64,000 nt of DNA, taken from Acestrorhynchus altus (Eukaryota > Chordata > Actinopteri > Characiformes > Acestrorhynchidae). The notes beneath the pieces are model-generated. The model was not told where the DNA came from. It saw only the letters and a program-made list of their open reading frames with translations, and did not search any database. The stretch is taken from the NCBI GenBank assembly GCA_034509495.1, contig CM067505.1:9759532-9823531 (forward strand). Direction: 5' to 3'. Shown piece after piece: positions 1-11,765 of this stretch. The position numbers and the translations under genes were made by a program. The number at the start of each line of letters is the position of its first letter. Position 1 is the stretch's first letter.

Positions 1-803
1 GGTTCTAAAGATGAACTCCAAAGGTGCCCTTTTTAATGTGCACATTGCCTAGTTAATGCAATGTAGCAATGTCTCAATGTCTCATGGCCTGTTTTGGAGA
101 AATCGTTACAATCATTACAATCGTTCTAAATTTTTCTGCAATTTGCTGCTATCATTGTTTAATGCTGTGGTGTTGATCCTGTCTTTGCTACAAGATCATG
201 TTTCTTTTTCTGTGCTTTGTGCACTTTATAGCTTAACACCATTGATTGAGGATGTTCATTATTTTTTTTTCTTTTTCTTTTCCATTTGGACAAAAGACCT
301 TAGAAAGTGATTCTGTCTGAAAAATGGCTCAGCCATTATCTCTGAATCTCAGTCCAATTTATCATCGAAATAAGATCATAAACTGATGGAATTGTTGGGA
401 TTTTTTTTTCAGATGACAAAAGTGGCCAGCTTTGACCACAGGTGTATTCTTCAAAATAACCATCAGATTTGATCCGTCTGTTTAGGGGAATTGGTGCAAG
501 CTTTGTGAAGTTTGCAGTGAGATTTTAAATCCGTACAGGGCAGTGAGTAATGGCTATTTTTTTGATTGCTTTACAATAGCTGTTTTAATTGGCTTGAAAA
601 TGTCTTTTTTTTCTCCTTGAAGTAAAGTGGTTTCAATTTGCCAGATATTTTCCATTGTGTGCAGCATTAGTATTTTCTGTTTTGATTAGTTGTGGGGAAA
701 AAATAAAAATGATCACATAATGATGTCTGTTTTATTTTTTAAGATCTAAACTTTTTGTAGCAATTTGTCCATGCAACAGGTCTTAAATAATTGGACATTA
801 TTA
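1..803. other. AT-rich DNA, no gene seen
   Basis: No coding signature, RNA gene or clear repeat family is visible. The open frames are short and contain homopolymer runs. Nothing argues for an exon. Confidence 0.6.
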
Positions 804-908
804 CAAATGGGAATGGGAGGAGACAAGACACGTGCTCAGAAGCACATGGGGAATAAAACAGAGACAAGGTGTTAAGACAGGAGATTGATACGGAACTAAT
901 ACATGACA
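804..908 (-). mobile_element. LTR fragment, sushi/Gypsy-like family
   Basis: Read on the minus strand, the segment begins TGTCATGTATTAG at 908. It continues through a CCATGTGCTTCTGAGCACGTGTC block and ends in a TCTCCTCCCATTCCCA-like block near 804. The same order of blocks opens the LTRs at 58,725 and 39,807. Only about the first 100 bases of an LTR remain, so this is a truncated copy with no coding capacity. Confidence 0.7.
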
Positions 909-1539
909 CTTGAAAATGCAGAATTATATTTTCAGAATAACAATTGTTTAAAAATCTGATAAGAGTTCATTAATATGTAAACTTATTTAAATAAAATATT
1001 TTAAGAGAGAGTTACTGACCTCAATGTACCAGCAGTCAAAAATAAAACAAGATTTATAATAAAATTGAATGTATTAGATAAAATGTAGATATGGAGAATA
1101 TTGTCACTAAATCTGAGGAATTTATAATAGGTGCTAATTACATATATTTCCTCCTATAAACGTTTCTGTTTCATACTCAGAACAGTATCTATAAGCTTAC
1201 TCAAATAAAAGTTATCACACATTATCAAGCTTCTTTTTACAATAATAAATTATTTTCTTGGCTATATACAAGAAACCTCTTAAACCAGCAATTATTAAAC
1301 TGTTGCTCTAAATATTAACCTTGATCTATGTAAGTGATATAGGTCAAATTATAGACCTATATCAGATCCTCCCTTATATGTAACATATTAAAGAACAGAT
1401 CATTCCACAGTTCAGCCATATATAAGAATCAAATTCGTGAGAAACTTTTTTCAGTTTTCAGTCTGCTTTTTGTTTGTTTCTTTGTTTGTTTCTATCATAA
1501 AACAGAGAGCACTGGTAAAATTAATAAATCATCTGATAA
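909..1539. other. AT-rich DNA, no gene seen
   Basis: Strongly AT-rich with short poly-A and poly-T runs. I see no coding or RNA signature. Confidence 0.6.
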
Positions 1540-1990
1540 AGGCTATGTTTTTGCTGATTTCTCTTTATCTCAGTGAAGCATTTGACACTATCGACCACAC
1601 ATCCTGCTAGCTAGGATAGAAAATCTGATTCATTTAGCCCTTCCCTGATTGCTATCAGTTTGCACATGCTACCTGTTTAAGTAAATTATGGCATCCCACA
1701 AGGTTCTGTAATAGGAATCTCTACTATTTGTGCTATGAATGCTGTCACTGCTGGCATCAGCTGTCTTTCATAGAGGAGACATTTTTGATGACATATTTAT
1801 TTCCTAGATGGCAATTTGTCCTAATAAAGAAAGACATAACTTCATCCTGTTATGCTCTGTCAAATCAGGGCTCCTTCTGCTTGGTACAAAAAAAAATAAT
1901 TCTCAATTTGATTTAATATTTATTCAAGCATAGTTATTAGTTTTAACATTAGAAAAAAAAGATCTGGACATGGACAGTTCTGGTAATCTG
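1540..1990 (+). mobile_element. LINE (L2-like) reverse transcriptase fragment
   Basis: Around 1,560-1,620 the plus strand reads SLYLSEAFDTIDHTS, which matches the conserved LSAAFDTIDH block of L2-type LINE reverse transcriptase. Some 100 bases on, a degraded stretch resembles the GVPQGSVLGPLLF block (the DNA reads catcccacaaggttctgtaa near 1,695). Stops and frameshifts break it throughout and no YADD-type box can be read cleanly. It is a fragment of an old non-LTR retrotransposon, and the exact clade is uncertain. Confidence 0.6.
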
Positions 1991-2173
1991 ACGTGTTTGT
2001 GTCACGGTGACAGGAGGGTGAGTTAAGCTGTCTCTGGGAAGTCCCATCTTCTGGCTCTTATAGGTAGGCTGTTAAAGCAAGGCCTGCAGGAGTTACTGTT
2101 TACACTCTCTCTATGCTCTATATGTTTTATCCTATAGTGTGTCCAGTTACTTAAACTGAATCCCATATAATTA

Positions 2174-2972
2174 TATCAATCAATCAATCAAATTTATTTA
2201 TACAGCGCTTTTTACAACAGGAAGTTGTCACAAAGCAGCTTTACAAAGATCCGGGTCCGAGCCTCAAAAGAGCAGCCAGTGGGCAAAACAGTGGCAAGGA
2301 AAAACTCCCTCAGTTTTGGAGGAAGAAACCTTGAGAGGAACCAAGGCTCAAGAGAGGAACCCATCCTCCTCTGGTCGACACCGGAGAGCATAACAACGGC
2401 ACAATACATTGGGATGGAAAGTAGAAAAGAAATGAAATGAAATAAAACGGAGGGAGTGAAGAAAAATATAGTTTAGCTTGTAACAGTGATACAGGTATGA
2501 ATGAATAATGAATAATGAAGTCCATGCAGGTGGCATAGTCGAGTCTGGCAGTTGGTAATAGGAAGTAGATGAGTGGACCGGTATGTGCCGGGCAGCTCAG
2601 GAGAGAAGGAGAAAGATTAGTGGCCCCATTGAGGTGTTAATGAAAAGCCTGTGTAAAGAGAAAGTTTTAGGCGTGATTTAAAGATGGAGAGTGTGTCTGA
2701 GTCCCAAACTGTAGGAGGAAGACTGTTCCAGAGCTGGGGGCTTTGTAAGAGAAGGCTCGTCCCCCCACTGTGTTCTTCACAGTGGTCAATAGGCCTGCGT
2801 CCTGAGAATGCAGTCTGCGTGACGGGTTGTAGGGTATTAAGAGGTCTTTTAGGTACTGGGGAGCTAAGCCATTTAGTGACTTGTATGTTAGTACCAGTAT
2901 TTTATAGTCAATTCTGAATTTAATGGGAAGCCAATGGAGGGATGAAAGAACAATGGAGGGATGAAAGAACAA
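2174..2972 (-). mobile_element. L2-type LINE, 5'-truncated, 3' end with tail
   Basis: On the minus strand, 2,967-2,667 encodes the C-terminal end of an L2/CR1-type LINE ORF2. Readable blocks are LHWLPIKFRIDYKILVLTY, KSLNGLAPQYLKDLL and GGRAFSYKAP, the usual order downstream of the reverse transcriptase fingers. Downstream, 2,667-2,174 is the 3' UTR, with the familiar AAACTCCCTCAG-type block (seen on plus at about 2,302), a CAAAGCAGCTTTACA block and a terminal (ATTG)n-like tail seen on plus as the CAAT repeat at 2,175-2,193. The copy starts inside the RT domain, as 5' truncation during target-primed integration would give. It is inactive. Confidence 0.9.
2932..2969. repeat. 19-bp tandem duplication
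   Basis: CAATGGAGGGATGAAAGAA occurs twice in direct succession, at the 5' boundary of the truncated LINE copy. It is probably a small local duplication at or after integration. Confidence 0.85.
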
Positions 2973-3189
2973 TGTGTGAACAATATGTGCTTTTCTTTTT
3001 GTCTGGTTCGTTGCTGGGGAAAGTCAACAGTGATTGGGTGCCTCTGTTGCCTGGCCTCAAGACTTTCTTGACTGTCCTTGACTCACTTGCTTTTCACCCT
3101 CCAGCCAAGTCCGAAAAAACATCCACCAATAATCTCTATTCATCCCCTTGATAAGATTGACACCTGCATAGTCTCATACAATGAACATA

Positions 3190-3703
3190 CAGTTGTGCTC
3201 TAAAGTTTACATGCCCCTGCAGAATTTTTGCTTTCTTGGCCTGAGTATATGAATGATAACACATTGGTTAGTGGTTGGGTGAAGCCATTTATTGTCAAAC
3301 AACTGTGTTTTCTGTTTTTAAATCATAATGACAACCAAAAATATCCAAATGACCCTGATCAAAAGTTCACATACCCCAGTTCTAAATACCATGTATTGCC
3401 CCCTTTAACATCAATGACAATGTGAAGTCTTTTGTGGTAGTTGTGGATGAGGCTCTCAGATGTTAAAGCAGCCCATTCTTCCTAGAAAAAAGCCTTCAGT
3501 TCCTGTAAATTCCTGTACTGTCTTGCATGAACTGCATGCATGAGATCTCCCCAGAGTGGCTCAATGATATTGAGATCAGGAGACTGAGATGGCCACTCCA
3601 GAACCTTCACTACGTTCTGCTGTAGCCAATGACAGAGCGACTTGGCCTTGTGTTTTGGATCGTTGTCATGTTGGAATATCCAAGTAGGTCCTATGCACAA
3701 CTG
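3190..3703 (-). mobile_element. Tc1-like transposon, 3' third with transposase C-terminus
   Basis: The left edge starts CAGTTGTGCTC after a TA dinucleotide (3,188-3,189), matching a common teleost Tc1 terminal repeat. On the minus strand, 3,700-3,482 encodes the transposase C-terminus. FQHDNDPKHKAKS carries the second catalytic Asp, and WPSQSPDLNIIEPLWGDL carries the Glu of the DDE triad. The N-terminal helix-turn-helix and the first Asp are absent, because the copy breaks off at about 3,703. The second terminal repeat is missing, so the copy is immobile. Confidence 0.9.
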
Positions 3704-5395
3704 TAACTAATCATACTTTTTACATATTCATATTAACATGGCACTACATATCCTTTAGTTAGTTCTTAATTTCATGCTTTTGCTATTATTCGTTTTGAGA
3801 TTTCACATATGTAAAAAAGCAGTGCAAGAATTTTCCTTTTGATGAACAGTTAATAGGTGCAGGTGAGCTTGCTATAACAATCACAGAGCTAAATGGTGAG
3901 TGCAATCCTGCTAATACGCAATTACACTATATTAACTTACATTCTCTCCTGTATCTTTAATAGGATACGACACGTCAAACTACATATCATAGGTATACTT
4001 CTGTTACTACCTAATCTGCCATAAACACTACATTTCAGACTATATTGTAAAAAAGTTACATTCAAAATGGTACAATTGCATAGTTTATATTCATTGCATG
4101 CAAAGTGACCTATTTAAATCCCTGCTTTGCTTCACTTTTTACCAATATGGCATATAGCTTATCAAAATAAGAAATCCAAAATGTCAAATTATTAAAATAT
4201 TTCATTTTGAGATTGTAACTAATGTGACTAATCAGTGTATCAACATTAAAATAAAAATTGGTTGAAATGTAATTTTAAATGTAATGAAAATATGTGACGG
4301 TTAAACATTTCATATTAAATTATGAACAAAAAAAGAATTCTAGGTATTCTAGTATTTTGAGATACCCTAGTATAGTATACTCAACAAGCTAACCAAAAGA
4401 CACCCTTTTCTTGGACATTGCCTTACACATATCCTTATGGCTTCGTTTGCTGTTCTGCGGTCAGAATAATAAACACCAGATTACTGGATTATAGTTCAAT
4501 AGTAGTCCAAACCCAGGGCAGATAAAAAAAGGAATCAAATAACCATCTAAAAGTGTGTAAGCAAGGCTCTTTGTAGCCCCTGACTAATCTACTGAAGATG
4601 ATCCGGAGATTATTTCTCTACTGCTCTTTTCCTCGCCTCCCTTTCTGTCTATGTCGACAACCCTTACCCCATCTCCTCTTCACTCTACATCAAAAGGTTC
4701 TCTGTGTGCCTAATGACCTATTATGCGTGCTTAGTCTCACCCAGGTGTAAAATCATAAAAAATTTGAGCCTTTCCTCCTTTCTCTGTCTGCTGACAGCTT
4801 AGCTGTCATGATTTATTTGCACTTCAAGCATGGTAGCTTAACCATGGCCTTATGGCTCATGACCAGACTTTCTGTTAAACTGTTTTGGTGCTGGGAATGA
4901 TTCAGTTTTGCCAAATGAGTATAATCCCTGTCATATTAATGCTACTGTCCAAACAACACATTGCTTTATGTATTAGACTAATGAAAGCACTTTTGTGCCC
5001 TATTTAATTTTTACTATTCAGTGTGTGCAGTCTGGATGGCTCACTCCCACAGTCCGAAACAGCAGTCCACTAACAAGTAACTGTTCAGTTGAATCAGGTG
5101 TGCTTGAGCAGGAAAATCCCCTGTGCAGAACTCCAGTCCTCTGATTGCACCATCTGGGCTTATTCATAGTCATTAGCTAAATTGCTTATAACATACTGGG
5201 TGTAACTTTAAGACCATTGAATCAACTGGACATACGCTGAATATTCATTAAGACTTTATTTTAAAAGCCTAATGTTAAATTCTACACCGTTTCAAGGGTA
5301 TAAAAACTGCTTGTGCAGCAAAGAGTCAATGACCTTAATCAAACAATTACATTTCTGTACCTTTTCCTAGATAATGATGACCCACCAGCCTGAGC
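3704..5395. other. AT-rich unique DNA, no gene seen
   Basis: About 1.7 kb with no recognisable repeat or open frame of note. Confidence 0.55.
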
Positions 5396-5399
5396 TGAT

Positions 5400-5842
5400 G
5401 TAATGCTAACATTGAGCTCCTCTGCCCCATCTGAGAAGAACCCCAAGATCCCCTGTCACAACCTCACATTGGCTTCCCAACTTCCGACTACTGGACCTGG
5501 ACTAGTTTGCCACACTGCCCTGGACTATATGGATGTAACTACATCAGTATACCTGAGTATTAGGACAGACATGTGGTGGTCAGGTATCTTCTAACTGTGT
5601 ATAAGTTGATTGACCAGAGCAGGATGGGTCCCCCCTCCTTGTGTGCCTGGTTCCTCCCCAGGCTTCTTCCTCCAGCTGTGAGGGAGTTTTTCCTTGCCAC
5701 TGTCGCACTTTTGCTTGCTCACTAGGGGGTGTATTTCTTATCCTTTGTCGTTAACCTTTTTATTGTTAGAAATCTGTAAAGCTGCTCTGTGACAACATCA
5801 GTTGTGAAGAGCACTATACAAATACATTTTGATTTGATTTGA
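5400..5842 (+). mobile_element. L2-type LINE 3' UTR and tail
   Basis: The plus strand holds the L2 3' UTR in the opposite orientation to the copy at 2.2 kb. It shows a GAGGGAGTTTTTCCTTGCCAC block, then CTGCTCTGTGACAACATCA, then AGCACTATACAAATA and a (TTTGA)n tail at 5,829-5,842. The upstream part from 5,400 is probably also LINE UTR, but I recognise it less well. There is no coding part. Confidence 0.75.
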
Positions 5843-6289
5843 TGTATGTTAGAACGGCTGAGTTGAAAAAGGCTCACAAACCTTTTAAATTCCCTGAATT
5901 GCCTGTATTACAGCAGCAGAAGTGCCAGCCAACTAACTTTTGTAATGTTAAAACAGAAAGAGTCCCATCTGTCCCCTGTGTGGAGAACTGTGAAGAGCTG
6001 TGTTTTAGAGGTCAGTCAAGGGGGTGAGGGACATAAACACTAAGCTGTACCTTTTAGATGATCTCGGTTATGTCTGCTATGTGCTGTTTTCTGGAATCTT
6101 TGTATGTCTGTTTTTTGAGACAATGAAATTATTAAACACATTTATTAATGATTATTTGATCTGATGAAAAGATTTATCCAAAAATGAACTAATAAGGCAA
6201 AATTAGTTACACAGGTGCGTACTATTGAAATTCATGCCAAGAATACTTACCATAGTTTAAATTCCAACATGCTACTGTATTTATTTATT

Positions 6290-6294
<5 letters not shown>
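5843..6294. other. no gene seen
   Basis: Unique-looking sequence up to a long (TG)n tract. A 62-codon open frame at 5,839-6,027 begins in the LINE tail and has no recognisable domain. Confidence 0.5.

Positions 6295-6369
<75 letters not shown>
6295..6369. repeat. (TG)n microsatellite
   Basis: About 37 uninterrupted TG repeats, likely polymorphic. Confidence 0.98.
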
Positions 6370-6373
<4 letters not shown>

Positions 6374-7568
6374 TTACAGGAGTGATTCCAAAGCTGTGAA
6401 TGATATGAAGACATTGGCTGTTAAGGGAAGATGGAAAAAAATAGAGCCATTCCTCCTTTTATTAATTGCTTAAAAAGAGCATGTTATTAAAATATAGTTA
6501 AGCATAGTTAATTACTATTAATCATGTTTATGCCTTCTCTCTGCTATAAATCTTTTATCCGGCTGTCCTCCATTTTGCTTTTAGCCAGCAGCACAGCACA
6601 TCTGTTCTGAAGTGGTGTGGTCTCACGTGATTATCATCGGAAGTTTAATTATCTAGGCGGTAGTCCTCCAAGCCAGAGTTGCTTTGAAGTGAAGGGAGTT
6701 GGGAGGCTTAAAACAATGCGTCTACCCCCAGAGTTGGAAACGAGCTTTTGCCTGGAAACTTTTTTCAGCATTTTTCAAACAGTGCATAAAGTATCCATCA
6801 AGAGTGTAGGCATGTGCAGGGGGGAGATGGGATTAAAGTTGACCTTGCCCGTCCACGGTCATACAGTTATGAGATCTGAGATATATTATTTCTTAGATGG
6901 AGTTCAGTAAGCATTTGGGAAACTAATTAAGTTTAAAGGTGGAGGGAGCAGACAACGAATAAATATAATCATAACTTTCCTTGGATTCTCTTCAATATGG
7001 CTGCTGAATAATGTTTACCATGTGACAAAAGTTATTAAATAACCTTAGTGCTCTGTGTTTCCCAGCTGCAGTGCTGGAGGTCTTTCTGCACAGCATTTCC
7101 ATGTTTTTCCCACTCTAGCATGTCTGCATGATATCATTAGCTTCTCATTCAGCTGTGCGTGAGCTGAATCAGGACGGATCAGGGAAAAGATGAAACTGCA
7201 GTGCAGGATTGGGGAATTATTTGGTACATTTGAAGCACCTTAGTTGGTGGTGATTATAGGTTTGGCCAACTTCTGTCCTGTTCAGCACTCAGGATTTTGT
7301 AGTGATTAAAGGGAAAAGGATTTTCCTTACCTGACATACCATAATGAGTGCACTGGGAACAGAATTGAAACTGCTTGGAGACCCTGGGAAATGAAATGCA
7401 GTGTTTCTAAGCACTCAAATAATCTGATACTCTGATACTGATGTCTACATGAGTAAAATGGATTTTTTTTGTAAATAAATATTCCTTTCCAACTCATGTC
7501 ACTGTCATCAGTAACTGACATGAAAAACTCTAATGTTTGATGTATTTGACAATTTACTGTATATCACT
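6370..7568. other. no gene seen
   Basis: Moderate-complexity sequence without a repeat family I know. A 97-codon open frame at 6,617-6,910 has no recognisable domain or splice context, so I do not call it a gene. Confidence 0.5.
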
Positions 7569-7862
7569 GTGGTGGCACAGTGGTGCCTGCTCTAGGGTAC
7601 TGGGGTGGGTCAAAGCTTGCTCCATTCTCAGGTGTTTGGTTTGTTCAGCCCATGTTTGTGTGGGTTTGATTTGAGTTCTCCAGTTTCTTCTTACCTTTTA
7701 TAATCACACAGTAGGCAAATTGGTTACACTAAATTGCACCTAGATGTGAATGAATGGCTGTGTCTGGTACCCTGTGAAGGAATGCTCCCACCTTAATTGC
7801 AAGTAGACTCTGGACTCACCACAAGCCTGATCTGGAAGAAGCAAATAAGATGATCAATGAAT
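7569..7862 (+). mobile_element. tRNA-derived SINE, degenerate
   Basis: The order of blocks fits a common teleost SINE: a GGTGGCACAGTGG head (tRNA-like A-box region), a GTGTGGGTTTGATTTGAGTTC block, a TAAATTGCACCTAGATGTGAATG block and an AATGATCAATGAATGAA-like 3' end. It is heavily mutated. The call rests on recognising the family, not on an alignment. Confidence 0.6.
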
Positions 7863-7961
7863 GAACTTTCTAAAATAAATGATAAAAAAACGAAACCCAT
7901 TAATAGGCCAGTTCCTCCAAATAAAACAAATAGTGTTCATTCAAAAATTAAACTATCATTT

Positions 7962-8273
7962 TGTCACATTTCCTGTCTGTTCCTTGTCTTGTTCCTTGTC
8001 ACTTTGTTTTGTTTTGGACTTGTCTCCACCATAGCTCTGCCCCATTCCCCACCCATGTCTCCTTTGTTGCCCTGCCCATCCCCAGGTGTTTCTAGTCTTG
8101 TCTGTGTATTTAAGGTCCTTTGTCTATTTTTTTATTTTTTTTTTATTAATTTTTGTTTCACGTCAACATTCTGTGTGGTTATCTTTTATCCTAGTGTTTT
8201 GTTTGTATTGTTAATAAATATTCAACCATGGGAGTATGTCCGGTTCCTCATCACCTCTCTTCAGAGCATGACA
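7962..8273 (+). mobile_element. solo LTR (Gypsy-like)
   Basis: A 312-bp unit begins TGTCACATTTCC and ends CATGACA. Inside are a TATTTAAGG TATA-like box near 8,108, a pyrimidine-rich leader and an AATAAA polyadenylation signal near 8,213. The layout matches the other LTRs in the window. Flanking five-base sequences (CATTT and CATAA) agree at only three positions, so the target duplication has eroded or the edges are slightly off. No internal retroelement sequence is attached, so it is a solo LTR. Confidence 0.7.
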
Positions 8274-9024
8274 CATAACTTTTATTGTCAGCATATAAGG
8301 TAATATTTCAAGTCTTGTTTAACTTTTGATTAGTTTGGCTTAAATATCATGAAAATCATTCATCCAGAATCATAAATTATTTTAATATTTAATTAAATAA
8401 TTATTATGATAACCATTAATACCCTAAAAATAATTGAAATATGCCACTTTAAATGTAACGAATAAAAATATATATTTTTTTAAATTATGAACAAAAATGT
8501 TTTATAACAATATTCTAATATTTTGAGATGCAGTAATGCTGCACTAAAATCTACAACCCATTTAGATGAACAAACCCACCATTATAGAGTATTTGTTCAA
8601 CAAGAAGTTACATTTCCAGAACAAGAGGAATTATATCGATTTTAACTGATTGATGAAATCACCATGAAATTACCCCCTAGATGTAAATCTATACACAATT
8701 CTATTGATAAAATACATTTAAAGTTATGTTCTTATTGTTGCTATTGTTGTATTTCTTGGTAACTATGTCAAATCAATCAGAATCTGGTAATTGTACACAC
8801 TGTTGCTTGTTTACACCATTGTCAAAAAATGGGGGTAAGTGACTCATGGTGGAATTAATTTTCACACCATCGATATCTTTTTATTTTGTTTTTCGAAATG
8901 CATGACTCATGATATGCTTTTAAACCAAACAAATGCTCACAGCTATGCACTTATGATGATGGATCCCATTGTCCTTATAAATAAATAAATAAATAATCAA
9001 ATTAGACAGAGTAATTTTTTTTTT
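8274..9024. other. AT-rich DNA, no gene seen
   Basis: No coding signature. There is a short AAAT run at about 8,978-8,994. Confidence 0.6.
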
Positions 9025-9028
9025 CCAA

Positions 9029-9643
9029 GAGCGCATCATGAGGACAACACTTCCAGATCTGCAGTCTATCTATAACAAGCGGTGCTGGTCGAAAGGCATG
9101 AAGATCGTGAAGGACCTCAGTCATCCTAACAATGGGCTCGCTTTGTTGCCATCAGGAAAGCGGTGCCGCTCACTGAGATCCACCACAGACAGGATGAGAC
9201 TGAGCTTCTTCCCTCAGGCTGTTTGGACTCTGAACCAGATTCAAATTCATTTTTAACCCAAAATCCCACATCTCACATATTGACTCTTTCATAAGTCACC
9301 AACGTACTCTCATATTCACCAACACTCTATTTACACAACATTATGTAGCAAAACATTGCACTTGGCACTTTATACCTACACAACTGGAACTATTCACACA
9401 CCTACCTCCACTAAATTATTTCCTTCCTCATAATCACTTAGTGTCAGTTATTTAGTTAGTTTTATTATTTATTTATTTTTCTACTCAGTTTGCACATATT
9501 TATTCTGTTTATTCTGTTGACCCTCTCCCCCACCTTCTCCCTTCTCCCCTATTGGTCTGTGTGTGCAGACAGTTGTAAAAAAGCATTTCACTGCATGTTG
9601 TGCTGTGTATAACTATGTACGTTACCAATAAACCTTGAATTTT
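9029..9643 (+). mobile_element. Rex1/CR1-like LINE, 3' end
   Basis: The plus strand at 9,038-9,256 encodes the C-terminus of a non-LTR retrotransposon ORF2. Readable blocks are LPDLQSIYNKRCW, VKDLSHPNN and LLPSGKRCRSLR followed by RLSFFPQAVWTLN, the typical end of Rex1-like proteins. A 3' UTR follows, closing with ACCAATAAACCTTGAA at about 9,625-9,640. The reverse transcriptase core is absent, so this is a 5'-truncated dead copy. The antisense remnant at 17.15-17.93 kb belongs to the same broad family. Confidence 0.8.
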
Positions 9644-9644
9644 T

Positions 9645-10800
9645 TTTCTTATGAAAATGGTGTAAGAAAAAAATAATGAGTAAGTCATTGTCAGTGAGTC
9701 TAGGTGAAACAGTGTATACCCAACAAACAATTCAATCCACGACTGCCTATGAGATAAAGGCATTTTAGACGTAAGCGTCTTCCAAGAAAATGTTGCTTTT
9801 TATTAACAACTGATCTCACACACCAAAATTAGAACACAGCTTGATATAAATGTAAGCAGAAAACCCTTTTTTTTATATGACAATGCCATATCCATGATAA
9901 CCCAACCTGTGACACCGGCACATTGCCAAATGATTGGAGTTTTACAGCAGGGCTCTTGAAGCGAGCTCTTGATCAGGCCGATCACTCAATAGCGTGAAGC
10001 AGAGTTCAAGGGAGTTTCTCGGGACGAGCCTCACTGCTATGAATAATATACTCACCGCATCGTTGTGTTTTCATCTTCTCAGGCTGTGGGCTGGCTGTGG
10101 GACTGATATTAAAGATCCAAACAGTGGAGGACTTTCACTGGGAGACAGGAGTCAACGCTCTGTGACTGTGCCTACCTGATGTCTCTCAGCACTCCATTCT
10201 GTGTTTGATGCTCTGTGTATGATGGCCTTTCATTGCTGCGATTCAGAGAGATTCAGCTCCAGCTCCGGTAATCAGCAGCAAACAGCAAGCGATGCAGCGC
10301 AGCCTGAATACAAAAGCGTTGTTACATAAACACAGAAAAAGATGAAGAGGCAGCTGCCTTAGTCTGAAGAAGCAGAGGTTTATTTTCTAAAAGAATGGGC
10401 AAGATTCCTTGGTTGGAACTGAATATTTGCTAAGGTGCAGTAAGTAATTGATGTACCAACATAAGTGCTAAAGGCAAGGAATACTGCATTTAATATGAAC
10501 TGCACTTGTGTGTTAGATTTCTTCCCCACCAACTGCTTTTTGTGAATTTTCAAATGAGGATTTGCATATGAGACAGGAAAGCGATTGATACAGTTCTTAA
10601 ATATGAGCTATGTAATGAAATTTGATACTAATTCTCAGAGTCAGCCGTTTAAACTCCCATGCAATTTCATTTTATGACAGGCACAGCCTTTTGCTCTCCA
10701 CAGAGTAGCAAACTGAATTTCTCAGCTGTGAAGAAAGCTGCTGTCCAGGGAGGCTCTCTGCTAGCAGAGGAAGAGATGAGACAGAAGGACCTCTCAGGGG
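9645..10800. other. unique DNA, possible conserved noncoding stretch
   Basis: From about 9,950 to 10,330 the sequence is less AT-rich and of high complexity, with no repeat family recognised. It contains short open frames but no convincing exon. Conservation cannot be judged from one sequence. Confidence 0.3.
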
Positions 10801-10804
10801 ATAG

Positions 10805-10807
10805 AGG

Positions 10808-10866
<59 letters not shown>
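10805..10866. repeat. (GA)n microsatellite with GAAA start
   Basis: GAAA repeats run into a long GA dinucleotide tract. Open frames across it read serine/leucine or arginine/glutamate runs and are not genes. Confidence 0.98.
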
Positions 10867-10870
<4 letters not shown>

Positions 10871-11515
10871 TGTGTGTGTCTTCAAGCAGTACATCTAAAG
10901 AAACACATGAAGGGAAAGTGGCCTCTGCCTGTGCCCCAAACAGCCAGACAAATATCTTGCATTCAAAGGGCCACTTCAAAGCAAAAGCCACCAATCTGGT
11001 ATTGATATTCATGAATTATTTTGGCAGCACAGACTTTGGAACATATTTTCTAATAGGATGGAGCTGGATTGCAGTGGGAGGAATACTTAAACTGTGCCAA
11101 GGGGAATTGTGAATTTGACATCTTTGAAAGACACATTCAGCATCTTTTCAGAGATTTCTCATGAGTAAAGAAAAAATGATTAGGCACACTGAAAATCATC
11201 AATGAACATTCTTTAGTGGTGTTTTCCATCTTCCCCAATGGGAAGTGAGGTTATAGAGAATTTACAGTCATAACTATGCTGCCTCAAAGACGGCATAAAG
11301 AAGAGTGGTCAGTTATGCAAGCCAACCCTTATATGAATGGGTGACTTAAGTGTTGGAAATAATTAAAATCAATTTAAAAAATAAATCACATAAAATATTC
11401 TATAAAGACAAAACTATTGTTTTTATCTACACATGCTCATTCTTTGTATATTTTTTAAATAAATCAAATAAAGAGTATTAAATAAGAGTTTATCTTGGTT
11501 TTGTTGAAGTATGTG
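10867..11515. other. no gene seen
   Basis: Unique-looking, AT-rich towards its end. Confidence 0.5.
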
Positions 11516-11519
11516 TTGA

Positions 11520-11600
11520 GGATGGGTTCCCCCTTTTAGCCTGAGGGAGTTTTTCCTTCCCACTGTTGCTTGCTTAATTGGGGCTTGGACCCCAGTTGGA
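11520..11600 (+). mobile_element. L2 LINE 3' UTR scrap
   Basis: GCCTGAGGGAGTTTTTCCTT and the flanking GATGGGTTCCCCC block match the UTR of the L2 tail at 5.4-5.84 kb. Only about 80 bases remain. Confidence 0.6.
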
Positions 11601-11604
11601 TGAT

Positions 11605-11765
11605 CATCACTCTATACCATCCCTAACTCTCCAAATCACCCCAAAAGTATTGGATAGAGCACCATAATTCCAGAGAATATAGTCTCACTGTTCCAGAGCT
11701 CAGTGTGGAGTGGGAGAGCTTTATATCCACATCTGGCATGAGGCACCATGATTATTAGGTCATTA
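11605..11765 (+). repeat. dispersed repeat family A, copy 1 (partial)
   Basis: The stretch AAAAGTATTGGATAGAGCACC, then CATAATTCCAGAGAA and CATGAGGCACCATGATTATT, repeats in the same order at about 34.77, 48.96 and 61.76 kb. I recognise this as a dispersed element common in otophysan fish but cannot assign its superfamily. Confidence 0.65.
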